Assembly (NCBI GenBank): GCA_000310025.1
Contig: FN649741.1
Span: 1,049,634-1,113,633, forward strand
Direction: 5' to 3'
Source: Ectocarpus siliculosus
Taxonomy: Eukaryota > Sar > Phaeophyceae > Ectocarpales > Ectocarpaceae
Length of the DNA: 64,000 bases
In this document: one piece after another, positions 11,836 through 22,833 of the stretch
Layout of the letters: every line of letters begins with the position of its first letter
How positions within the stretch are numbered: position 1 is the first letter of the stretch
Position numbers and translations under genes: made by a program
The notes under the pieces: model-generated
Database searches by the model: none
The model's input: the letters and a program-made list of their open reading frames with translations, nothing else
What the model was told of the DNA's origin: nothing

Positions 11836-14800
11836 CTACTTCGACCGCCCTAACGCCCAGCCAACCCAGCCACTTATCCCTCCCCCGCCGGCGGCAGCAC
11901 CCTTAGGCTCCTCCTCAACCTCCGGTTCCTTCTCGATCCCCGCTCGCTCGTCGATGTCCGGGAACTCCAGCTCGTCAAAGGCGAGGTCCAGCAGCCGGGG
12001 CTTACAGGGCACTAGCTGCAAAGACGGCGGGAAGTCAGCGATACGGTACGTCCTCTTCTTGCTGCCCCTCTCCGCCGTACCACTGCCTCCGCCTGCGGGG
12101 TCGAACTCTTTCAGACGTTCCTGCAAAGGTCGACCCGCCCAAGGACAAGCCCCGGCATTCACGCCTCCACCGATGGAAATCCCGTCCACGCCGGCAGAGA
12201 GCGCGGCCTCTTGCTTCGACTTGAGGAGGAGCGCGTGGGCGGCGGTGCGGTGCCACGCTCCCTGCACCATCTCGTCCAGCTCGGTGAGGCTCTCCGCACG
12301 GGGGTCGTCGTCGTCCAGCATCTCGGCCGCTTCTTGGCAGAGGGTGCGGGTGTGCCCGAACAGGGCTGACGCTTCCGCCCACTGCTTATCGGAAGAGACA
12401 GAAGGCAGCGGGAAGGGGGGGGGGGATGAGCCCGGGGATTACATCTGAGAGGACATACAAACACGGGACCACACAAACGGATATGTCGTCCGATCCGACG
12501 ACGCCCTGTCAGCGCGATGTGTGAAGGAATACACAGTGAACGTGCCGGAGGACAACAAAATCGATGCAACAAATCAATCTGCGATGGAAGCCTGGCCGCG
12601 AGGCTTGCGTATAGGGAACCAGTGAGCAGCTGTTCCTTCTCAACTGCTTTCAACAGGGCAACGAAAAGCACGGCCTTTCTTTCACGAGAAAGTGCCATCT
12701 TCTATTCTACTCTTGTGACACGAATTCCCCTCAATCGCAACAGCTTGGCCATGAAAAGTGTGGCCTTACCAAGCAATGTAACACGGGCCTACAACTCTTG
12801 GCCTACATACATATCATCCGCTCACCTTCTGCTGTGCCGAGAAGGCCTCAATAACAAAGAAACATCGGAAGGCCCGAAACCTCGCCTCGTCCGCTCTGGC
12901 GCTCTCTATCACCTCGTCCTCCAGCTCGGCGATATCGTCTACGAACAAAACACGAGTACAACATCATCCCGGCAGGGAGACGCCCAGCAAGGACACAAAG
13001 GAAACGTCAGACGAAAACACAAGCAGTGGTAGCATAGATATAGTCGTAGGAGACTTTCTCTTGCACGCGGGACAAGGCAAGGCAGGCGGGTTCTGGGAAA
13101 GCCTCCATAGCTGGTCAGAAAACAAGCTCGATGCATGTCGGCGCGGCGGTTTGTTCATATTGGTGTACGCCGCACACAGGTGTTCGTGCCTATAGGAATT
13201 GGAAAAAAGTACAGACAAGAAATCACGCCGCCGGTTTCAGCGGGGTCAATTTTGTTTCATCCCCTCCCCATATTGGACATGGCTGAGCCCAGTTCTTTCA
13301 CCACCTCGTGCTCCGTACACAGACCTTGTCGTTTCACCAAAACAGGCGGGCGCCTCAAGCAAGTCATACCCTCCATCGGAAAGCTGGTTTTACCCTTTGA
13401 TTTTGCTTTGAGCCGGAGAAATGTCTCGCGATCACATCTGAGTTGAAGCTGCCTTCCTGCTGCTGCACGCAACCTTTTCAGCTCTGAGAAGCAACTTTCA
13501 TCCAAGTTGGTTACCCGCTTCAGAGTCCCAATTCGGCCGAACCTCCGCACCATAGTAGAGATGAAAGACCATAGAATGAATGTATGATGTGCACTAATTG
13601 GGATCTGCACTACAGCGATGGCAGTGGGCCTGCAAAAGTCGGCCTAAATTCAAGTCTAAACTCCAGTAGTCAGCAGAGAGGCCTCCAGAACGATCATGAG
13701 CCTACCTCCAAAAATATATGGTGATCCAAGCCATGGAAGCACGCACCGCACCTAGATGCCTTTTGGTTACTCACGTAGGGTGGACCAAATCTCACGAAAA
13801 TTGGTCTGTGTGTGTCTTTACATGTGGGCAATCCATAGATGATGTGCACTAATTGGGATCAGCGCTACAGCGCGAGTTGTGGCAGAATAACCAAAAACAC
13901 TGCGCGGAGAGACTGCTTCCCGATGTGATTCCAGAATTTGTAATGTCTGCATAAAAAAAAAAAATGGAATTTTTTCCATAGGCGCGAACACGTGTGCGCA
14001 ATGCACCCACAGCTGTGCCGCTTTGGCGTACTTCCTTGAACTGATGACCCCAAGAGGAAAACGGCGGCTTCGCGCAGAATGTGCACAAAACACTCTTATC
14101 GTGGGCCGTAGCTGTCCGGGTGCAAATATTAATGGGGAGTCTGGTCGAGGCGCTGGAGGTACATAAGGGAAGGTAAGCAGGGTTCGAAGCTGTCGGATGC
14201 TTTCTTGTTTGCCCAATAATAGGTTGTCGAAGAGGCGACGGTCATGCCGCATCCACGACGAAGGAACTTCTTCTCCAGTCTCTTCACACAACACGTTCTC
14301 AACAACACGTTGTCAAACCTGGAGTGTACTCAACCAACCCCCCCAACACCAATGAAATAATCTGAAATGCCGTTCTTAACGCGAACGTTGTCACTCGCTG
14401 CTCCGTCTTCCACATGCCCCGGCGTACTCTTGCTCAGTTCGAATCGTTTGTCGCTGTTCTCGCGTCAACCCGTTCTTTGGATGGAGAGTTATTCCATTAA
14501 GCACGATCTCCAACAAAATATCATGCTACCAGGTAACTACCGGGCAGGAAAGGCATATTCATTCAACAGACACGTCATATTCTGCCCTGAGGAACGGAGT
14601 ATCACGATTGACGATCGCTTGGCGATGTGACTAACAGTCTGCTCCTCTCTTTGACGAGGTATGTGAACTATTGTAGCCAGCATTCAGGATAGTTGCAGAA
14701 GTGTGTGCGTTTGTGGCAAAGACAAAGCATTGATATAAATTGTGTTGCATGTGTTGTTTTGAAATAAACATATATAGGCTGGGTGTAGTTTGTTTCTGTT

Positions 14801-17772
14801 TGGGTAGTTAATATTTTTCAGTTCTTTGGACGCAAAATATATTAGGCGATATGCGTTCAGCAGTCACCTCCCTCTTACCCCATATTCTCCTCAATACAAT
14901 TGCTCTCTCCCGCAGAATAGATTTTTTTTCATTCCCGACGAGTAGATTCGAACCCAGAAGGCTACCTACTGGTAGGTGTGCGAGGTTACCCGCTTTGAAC
15001 ACCGGGGCGACCGACTATAGAGGGTACAAATGAACACAACATATACTTACAGTATCAACGTGGGTGTGTCACCCGGGGGGGGTTCAACCTGCGGGGCGTG
15101 GCGTTCTACCTCTCTCACCATTTTCATCGTCTCCTCCTCCTAGGTTCGTCACCATGCTCCTCACGCTCTGCAACAAGGCGTCGTAAACGTGGACGATGTC
15201 CGCCACCTCCCCGACGGGATCTCGCTCCCCTCCCCCGCCACCGGCCTTCCTCTTCTCCTGCAACTCCTGCACCAGGCGCTCGTTCCTCTGCAGCATGAGC
15301 CTCAGCTTGTGGTGCTGCGCGTACGCGCGCAGCCCCTCCAGCTCGGACCGATGCGCCTCCATCTTCGCCCCCCCGCCCTTCCCTTGAAGCCTCGACGTCT
15401 CCTGAGATATCGTCCCGAGCGCATCGTCATACGCCCCGAACACCTTGAGGTACTGCCCCGGCTTGGGGTCCTCGCAGCCGGGACTACCCCCCCCCGCCTC
15501 GAGTCTCCGTGCCAGCTCGTCGGCCTTGACCAGCGCCACGCGGAGCGTCTCCGACCTTACGGCCACCTTCTTGCCCCTCCACTCGACGCTGTCAAGCGCG
15601 CTCGCCTGCTTCTTGCGTGCCTCGGCCACCACCGACTCGAGCTTCGCGGCGAGAAGGTCGCCCCCTGCGCTGGAGTCCTCCCGGCTCATCTCGAGGAGTT
15701 CCTCCGAGGCGGTGGCGTCGAGGTTGTAGCGGCAGTACCGCAGGATGGGTTCGATCTCCTCCACCCGGCGGGAGAACAAGTCTTGATCTTCGATTGCCCC
15801 CACCTGTTTTAGGCGGTGGCGAAAGGTATGCACGTGTCACGACGCATGCCGGTGTACATATTGTAGGGTTGAGGCTGTTGTATCGTGGTAAACCTGAACC
15901 TCGACAGATTGCGCCGGAGTGCACAAGAGTGACAGCTAAGCACAGGTGTATCCAGCTCATATTACCTGGCCTTCGGTTCGCATGGTTCTCTCCTACCACA
16001 GGCGGCACACAGAGAGATCGTTCAAGGAGAGAATGTCACGCCACCTACCTTGCCGAGCTCCTGGCAGATGCGGTCGGCCGTGGAGAAGCGGTCCAGGGCC
16101 TCCCGCCAGGCCTCCTTCTCGAGCAATAAGTTCCCGGACATCCACGCGCAGTAGGCAGTGGCCTCCAGGCACGTGCGTTCGTCCGCGGTCTCGAGGCACA
16201 GGGCTTCCAAGTCGCCAGACCACTGCCGCCGCGGTCATCGCCCCGTGTTTTTGACGGTGGCGGCGGTGGTGGTGGTGAATCGAGAGATCCGGCGGAGCAA
16301 AGGGAGGGAACGAGTGCATAGACGATTAGGGACTATTTAGTGGAATCCACGGGCACGTTCCCTGGTGTCCGTGCAGAACTCAACACCGTAGAATACGTGT
16401 GAGGCGCGATGGCTGCTGCCTGCTGAGCGGAATTTCGTCCATCGCCCCCTCCAACGCAGACTGCCTTCCAGCCGCTGGACCTACTCGAGGTTCCTATAAG
16501 TACGACAGCAGTAATTTTGCCCACAAGTACTTGGTAGATGCAGCTACATAGCTGGCAGTTAAGAAATGATGCCTCGACCAACTCAAGACCTGGTGTAAGC
16601 ACTTTGAGCACCATTTGTTGGCTCGGCAAAGAACCACCAAGAACCAATACAGCGGCCATTTGTAGCCCACAAGAGGAACTATGTAAGAATCCCAGCCTCG
16701 CCCAAACCTGCAGGTTCTTACGTGCGGGCGCTACCTGCTGTAAAACACGAGCAAGCCTCACCTTGGCTGCTTTTGCGAGACGCGTGACGACGTGGCGCCT
16801 GACTCGATAGGGGGCATCGGCCGTCTCCTGCTTGCGCTGCATCGCGAACGCCCAGGCTCTTTCAGCCATCATGAGGGGAATCTCGAGGTGGCTCGCCGAG
16901 GTCACCGACTCCGGAGTAAGCTCCTGTCGGGTCCGACAGAAATTTCCAACAAACGCACCAGCAGCAGGCCCAGAAAGTGAAAACAAGCGGCGACCACTTT
17001 TGCTTTGCATCACGTGGCCACCCTAATTGCCGCGTGGAATTCTATGGTTCACTACCAAATCACCTTGCATGGAATATTGATTAAACATTCGGGTAGTCTG
17101 TGAAAAGAGGGAAACGTCCTCGACAGATGTTGCCGCGAGCTTCTAAAGAGATACACCCTCTTATTGGACCGGCCTCCACGACAGGGATCCAAGCCTGCAA
17201 CTGCTCGTGTGGTCAGGTTAGAGGGAGGCGGGCGCTGACTCCTGCGGACTCATCGTCGAACAAGGCACCGAACACAACTAGGACCCACGAACCCCGGCGA
17301 CCTAAATCCACGGCCTAGCCGAAGGCTATTCGATGTCCTCCAATTCGTTGTTTGCTGTAAGACACAGCAGGTCGTCGGTCGAGGGTGATTCTCCGCCGAA
17401 CAATCCCTGGGTCTTTCTTCAACAAGACGGAGATCATCACTGAACCATCGAACCTGTAGGGTGCATGATACCAAGTGGCCCCAGCACCAGAAAGTTAGCA
17501 ATAATTATGCCGGAGGAGCAAACCTTTTGCACGAAACCCTTGCCCTTGCCGAACATGAAGCGCACTTGGGGCAACGAGCGCACCCGCTTCAGCCTCCGCG
17601 TGCAGTACTGGCGGTACTGGTGGTAGTCCCCGTGCCGCAACCCGTTGCGATTCTGGGCGTCCTTGGCGATCTCGTGCACTTTCAGGGACAGTTTGGCAAG
17701 TGAAGGCGCTGGTTCTTTCGCCACCTCCATCCCCACGACACACTCTGCGCTCCCATCCTCTGTCTCAGCCAT
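11836..17772 (-). CDS. SRP68: Signal recognition particle subunit SRP68
   Basis: Exons (minus strand): 17772-17524, 16923-16762, 16222-16049, 15803-15119, 12938-12826 and 12381-11836. All phases agree and give about 642 aa, against 627 in human SRP68. The N-terminal RNA-binding region is clear: LRHGDYHQYRQYCTRRLKR, then LEIPLMMAERAWAFAMQRK. A helical-repeat-like middle follows, with LEATAYCAWMSGNLLLEKE, IEPILRYCRYNLDA and RFRAFRCFFVIEAF. The C-terminus has the family motif FPPSLQLVPCKPRLLDLAF, in the part that contacts SRP72. In the cytosol SRP68/72 binds SRP RNA and assists co-translational targeting to the ER. The ATG at 17772 has a strong context (accATGg); an in-frame ATG at 17826 would add 18 residues. 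A Gly-rich acidic tail precedes the stop. Confidence 0.93.
13586..13872. repeat. 32-bp direct repeat pair in an SRP68 intron
   Basis: About 32 bases beginning gatgtgcactaattggg recur at 13586-13617 and 13841-13872 with a few differences, 255 bp apart. They lie in the intron between SRP68 exons 15803-15119 and 12938-12826. No coding function is seen. Confidence 0.65.
14930..15022 (-). other. tRNA-like (Pol III promoter-like) sequence
   Basis: The minus strand shows a T-arm-like TGGGTTCGAATCTA preceded by a hairpin (ACCTACCAGTAGGT) and a D-arm-like region (GTTCAAAGCGGGTAACC). An A-rich stretch follows. The acceptor stem does not pair convincingly, so it is probably a tRNA-derived SINE head or a decayed tRNA rather than a working gene. 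It is inside an SRP68 intron. Confidence 0.4.
17099..17178 (-). mobile_element. Solo-LTR-like relic of the miniature LTR element
   Basis: This stretch aligns with the terminal repeats at 10946 and 11323: it shares the tgtgaaaagaggga start, the cgtcctcgacaga core and a ctccac end. No partner repeat or internal region is nearby. It is more diverged than the paired copy, so older. It lies in the first intron of SRP68. Confidence 0.6.
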
Positions 17773-17850
17773 GGTAACGGCGTTCACGTGGCCTTGTGCG
17801 CCGTGCATAGCGGCAGCAGCAGGCATCACACAGGCATTGACAGGCACCAC

Positions 17851-19010
17851 TTGGGGGTCGGCGGTAGGGAGCTGTGAATCAAGTGGGGGGCATGCTCAAT
17901 AGAGGCACCGCATATTCAATGCGGAGATGCAGGCAGAATATCCGCACATTTGTACCCTCCTCGCACGAGCCGGAAACAAGCCTAGCTGACCTCCTAGCAC
18001 CACCATTGGTGTCCTGCTGTATACCTCCAGCCAGAGAATCCTCCGCCGCCTACTTTTCTATCCCCTCTCTCCTCTCTCGGTGGCTCCGTCTCGCTGGAAG
18101 GAACTGAAAAATTTGTTCCGCATCACGTCACGACCTCCCACCACACCTACCCACATTCCCTGCCTGGCATTTTGCACCATTTCATTGCCTTCGGTTTGGG
18201 GCCGCTCCAGGAGACATCTAGTCCGCCGAAGGGAATCAGGGGTGCGGATCGCTGCGTTGGGCTCACCCTGGATCTAGCAGGATGCAGAATGATGCGGATC
18301 TCCAGATATTCTTCACCAAGGTGTGCGTGTGGGAATGGGGACATTCGTTCGTTTGTTTGCTCTTGTCGTCTTTTACGCTTGCAAGCGGCAATTGTTCTCG
18401 CCGAGACGATGCTGCTGACTGCTGCTGTGGCGTGGTAAGGCGGCAATGAAATGCGGACGCACGGCACCAGCAGTGCAGGTTCGAACGCGGTTCTTGGGTT
18501 GCAGCAAAGGGCGTCGCGTAAATATTTGTGGGCTTTGTGTGCAAACGGTTGATGCAATGATGCCTGCTGTGCTTGTTTCTCGAACATGCACACACAACTT
18601 GCCTGGGCACCGGGATCGAAGGATGGCCAAGAGAGTCGTAAAGGCAAGGGCTGGGGGGTCCGAAGCGGAGAGGCCTCGGTAGACACGCACATTTCTGTCA
18701 ATTTGCTACACCCGCCGTTTCTGTCCTAGCCTTCCTTTCGCGAGGTCCCAGATCACGGTCTTCATGAGAAGGCCTTCTGTTTCTCAGCTGCACTGAGATC
18801 TGTCGCCCTCTGATTGATAGCCGGTTTGTGCGGCCGATACTAAACTACTCCTGTGTTTGTAGTACATTCTTTATAATAAAAAGATGCACCGAAGATAGTT
18901 TCGGGATGCAATTGGTCTCTCAGGATGTTCTTCAGGTGTGACTTTGCGTAGAGCAGGCCCGGCGGGTCGGTCGTGTTTCATATCGACCCCAGCGCACGGA
19001 ACGCGGCGTC
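17851..19010. other. Region between SRP68 and the GOLD-domain gene
   Basis: This stretch separates two divergently transcribed genes and must hold both promoters and perhaps a first exon of the GOLD-domain gene. Several short overlapping ORFs exist on both strands; none has a recognisable domain or clear splice partner. Confidence 0.4.
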
Positions 19011-22000
19011 GTGCAGAGAGGGGTGGCGCGGCGAACGCAGCATGCCGCGTCATCAGCGCAGGAGCCCTCTGCTCAGCACCCTTTTCGTCCACGAACGCAC
19101 CCCCTCCCCACAAAGCAGGTGGATGGATCTTTCCCGGGAAGACACCAGGACTTGCAGCCGATAATTACGTGGAAATCGAGCACCACCCCCATCGCCACGG
19201 AGTTCCGCCTCCCCATCCCGGTGGAACACAGCGGCAGCGTCATCGACTACAGGTGTGCGTGTTCAATCTGTACCGCGCGTCTGCGGACGCGTAGCTGTAA
19301 AATAGAAACGGAGAAATGCACAGCGTACCCCCCTCCCCCTGCGGGAATCTCCTTCTTTCGGCTCCAAAAGAAAAAAAAAAAATCAATCGGCAGGAGTAAC
19401 TGATGCGGTTCACGTGCACGGCGGTGTTGCGCAGTGGCAAATCCGCGTATTCTGGAAACGGCGAGGTCGCGCGTGGATCATCCACCCCACAAACCAAACC
19501 GCACTGTCAACTCGAATTACCACCGGATTTCTCCCCAACTCCCATCATCAGCGTGGTTGTCTGGGATTTTATCGCCTGGTTCGTCGGAGTCCCCCGTGCA
19601 CAATTGACCCCCGCTCTCTCCCCACCCCCCCAAACCCGCCGCAGTTTCGAAACCCTCCACAACGACGTACAGTTCGCCATCCTGTTCGAAGAGGCGGACG
19701 ACAGCAAGGGAGGCGGGGCCTTCAGCGGGGATGGGGGTATTGCCGAGGACGGGCAAGAGGAGGTGATCGTCGAGCCGCAAAAGGTGGAGAGCCAACTGGG
19801 CCCTATCACGGGCACCATCCCGCTCACGCGGCCAGGCCGCTTGACCCTGGTCTGGGACAACGGGTGAGTGTTTCGCGGTGTGATCGCCAACCGAGCGCGG
19901 AGTTTCTCAGAATCCCCCCCCCCCCTCGACTACGACATGCGTTTACATTACACCTCCACCCCCCCGCCGCCAATGGTCTAAGAAGGCGCGCAAAACATGA
20001 GTAAGCCTCCCAACTCCCGGGTTTTCGTGGTATTCTAGGCACTTGAGTGTCAGGTTGAATGAGCGAGGACACACGGCTCGAGGACACCATTAGGTCTCTC
20101 ATGCTGCGGCGAAGCTGCAGACGAAGTCGTGCCTGGTAGATGGAGTTGACGGGTGCCGTTGGTCTCTCACTGCGCACACACTTTTGGCCGAAGTCCACGG
20201 TAGCACCGACCTTCGTGTGCTGTAGGAGGGCCCGCGAGAGTGTGTCCGTCGGCGCTCGCTCTTCGCAGCTTTGATTTCCAGAGGCACCCCTTTTTTATTG
20301 TCCTATTTCTCGACTGGGCGTGGCGTCCACACCCATGCTGTGCTTGACATTTAGCGTGCTCTCGCTCCTTTCGCAGCAGTGTAGTGATCATACTTCCTCC
20401 AGTGTTGCCTTATTCCCCACCCCGGTGCGGTGTGTGCATGTGGGGGCGATCGATCAGGAAAACTTCAAGCCGTCGCCAGTAGTCTCGAAAACAGGCTGTG
20501 TGAGTCTGCCATGTGGCCGCAATTTTCAGGTCTGCAAATCCCCGCCCACCGCGCTTTTCTAGTGGTCTTGACTGGACTCCATGCCTTAAACCAGACGGTT
20601 TGTTGTCGTTTTTTTCAGGCAACGTGCCGACTCTCGCCGTACAACCCGGCAAAGCCCTTCCATGGTCACTAGCGTTACTGCTCCTGACAGTATCTCAAGA
20701 AACCACTTCCTGCCGAGCTTATATAAGCATGCGAGCATTTTTCCCTCCCACCCCCCTCGCTCCGTCCTCCCGAGGACGCGTGGTACATGGTTTGACAACT
20801 ATGCGAAACATGCGTACGCCCCCCCCCCCCCCCCCACTCCTGGGGCTATAGTGCGATGGGTGCAGCANNNNNNNNNNNNNNNNNNNNNNNNNNNNNNNNN
20901 NNNNNNNNNNNNNNNNNNNNNNNNNNNNNNNNNNNNNNNNNNNNNNNNNNNNNNNNNNNNNNNNNNNAAACAATGGGGGAATTTTTCCCCCCCCCCCCCC
21001 CCGCTTCCTTCCCCCGGGGGGGGGGGGGTCCTGTGTTTAAAAATTTTGGGAAAAAGGGGTGCCCCCCCCCCCCCCCCTGGACTCCTGGGGCAGTAGTGCA
21101 ATGTGTGCAGCAGCTCCATGAGCTCATTATCGTGCCCCCCCCCCCCGCTTGCTCACAGGCACTCGTGGTTCAAGCACAAGATTTTGTCGTACTCGGTGAC
21201 GCTGCACGTGCCTAGCCTGCTTGCCACGGAGAAGGCCAAGTGCGGCCGCGCGGTCAACGCGCTCAGAGCATGCGTGCGTTCGAGGGATGACGCGCACTCC
21301 AGGGGGGCGGAAGCGGTGCTTGAGAGGAAGGAGGCCGCATCTACCGTTGAGGTGTGTGTGTGTGTGGTTGCCGCTGTGCACCAATAGCTTGTGGTCTTGG
21401 CCTGTCAGATTCCACGTAAGGAAGTGGGATTGGTCAGGCGTGGTGCGTGGTGTTTTGCTGCTGCTGCTGCTGCAACTCAGGCGAAAGCCATATTTTGGGG
21501 CGGGTGGTTTGTTGTCAGCGAGCCGAGCGTGTCAACCACGACGGCTTCCGCAGAGCCACAAGGCCCGACCGCACCACCATGTCCTACGGTTTAACGCACC
21601 GCTGTCGGGCATCCGCGGTCCGCGTGTGGTTCCGTGCGCGTGCAACGTTCCCTCCTTTGCCTTGTCGTTTTCGGTCGAAACCAGCCAATAAACAGGTGTC
21701 ACCTCCGTGCTGACAGTAAGACCGGAGAGAAACCGGAGCTCTCATCGTCATCGTTTTTTGTTTCTGTACCCATTTCGCGGTCCTACCCCCGTTCTTATTC
21801 CTTGTTGAACCGGATCGTGTAACGTGTTGTTGTTCTTGTGTGGTGGCTACGCATACAGCGTCTAGAGGAAGAGCTTCGAGAGATGCAGGCCAAGCTTGAC
21901 GGGGCGACCAGACTAGCGGAGCAGCTCGGGAGAGAGGTCGACGATTGCCAACAAAGGTAGGTGACTTGACCGCCGGGCTACACAGCTACCATGTCTCTTC

Positions 22001-22833
22001 GCGCTGCGTGCCCTCACTGCTGCTACCTTGCGGAAGGTTGTGTCTGTGTTGTGGCTGACGGGGATCGGTTACAGTACTTGGTTTTTTTACCATCCTTCGG
22101 ATTCCGCACGTCGTTCGAGCCATTTGTTCACTACTCCGTATTCAATACCCGCCACCGACAAGAGGAATAGTCCATACTTTTAAGAGACGTTGAGTACAAC
22201 GGGCGGTTTGTTCAATAGCAAACTTTGCCCACGTTCGTAGAAGATGCTCCAGATCGTCAAACGCGGCTTTTATGGCAACCCAGTGTTTTGTCCTGATTGC
22301 TCCCAAGAAGAATGATAACGATAGCGGCACAATGGTGCATTTTTTTTGTTTTGCTTGATCACTTAGTACTGTCTGTGCCTGGCGTTGCAGTGACAGCACC
22401 GCTGCTAACGTTTTTGCAACGATAGGTGCTGCTGCTGTTATGTATATGCTTTAGCCGTCGGTGAGCGATGTTCCATTTCCCGACGACTCTCTCCCTCTCC
22501 CTCTCCCTCTCCTTCTCCCTCTCCCTCTCCCTCTCCCTCCCTCCCTCCCTCCCTCCCTCCCTCCCTCCCTCCTTCCTTCTTCTCTCTCTACCTCTACCCT
22601 TACCTCCCTCCCTCCCTCCCCTCCCCACTTCTCTCGCCTCTTGTAACAGGGAGTACCTCGAAGGTCGCAAAATCCAAGGATTAACCTTCCGGCTCATGCC
22701 GGAAGAGATCCTGATCCGGACGCTGTCCTACGGGTCGGAAGAAGACGAGTGGTTGACCGTCTGCAAGGATTGGCTCGAAGCCCTGTCCCCGAGCGCGGGC
22801 GGCTCGATAGACGATGCGGGATCCCACGAATGA
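19011..22833 (+). CDS. GOLD-domain protein with coiled coil and F-box-like tail
   Basis: Exons: about 19011-19252 (5' edge uncertain), 19645-19863, 21159-21351, 21859-21956 and 22650-22833; phases agree. The first three exons spell a beta-rich GOLD-type domain: ITWKSSTTPIATEFRLPIPV, then VQFAILFEEADDSKGGG, GPITGTIPLTRPGRLTLVWD and SWFKHKILSYSVTL. The next exon is a short coiled coil (RLEEELREMQAKLDGA). The last carries FRLMPEEILIRTLSYGSEED followed by VCKDWLEAL, which resembles an F-box, and ends at TGA 22833. GOLD domains occur in proteins of Golgi and vesicle traffic and in Sec14-like lipid-binding proteins. The exact family is not recognised. An in-frame ATG at 19011 is the provisional start; an acceptor at about 19120 would imply an unseen upstream exon. 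The 100-N gap falls in the second intron. Confidence 0.72.
20757..20835 (-). repeat. SINE-like repeat, copy 1
   Basis: It shares a gctccgtcctc-cgaggacgcgt core and a following C-run with a copy near 32620. On the minus strand the related copy has a tRNA-like D-arm and anticodon region. This copy is interrupted downstream by the assembly gap. Confidence 0.45.
20836..21112. other. Assembly gap of 100 Ns with duplicated flanks
   Basis: Exactly 100 Ns (20868-20967) mark a gap of unknown true size. The 32 bases before it (20836-20867, actcctggggctatagtgcg...) recur after it at 21081-21112. Long C and G homopolymers also flank it. The flanking copies and homopolymers suggest a collapsed or mis-joined repeat. 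It lies inside an intron of the GOLD-domain gene. Confidence 0.85.
22490..22625 (+). repeat. CT-rich minisatellite before the last exon of the GOLD-domain gene
   Basis: About 135 bases of ctctcc and ctcc units end close to the 3' splice site at 22649. They form an extended polypyrimidine tract. Confidence 0.85.

Noticed and set aside
14930-15022. Functional tRNA gene
   Set aside because: Box B is good but the acceptor stem does not pair, so it is kept only as a tRNA-like sequence.
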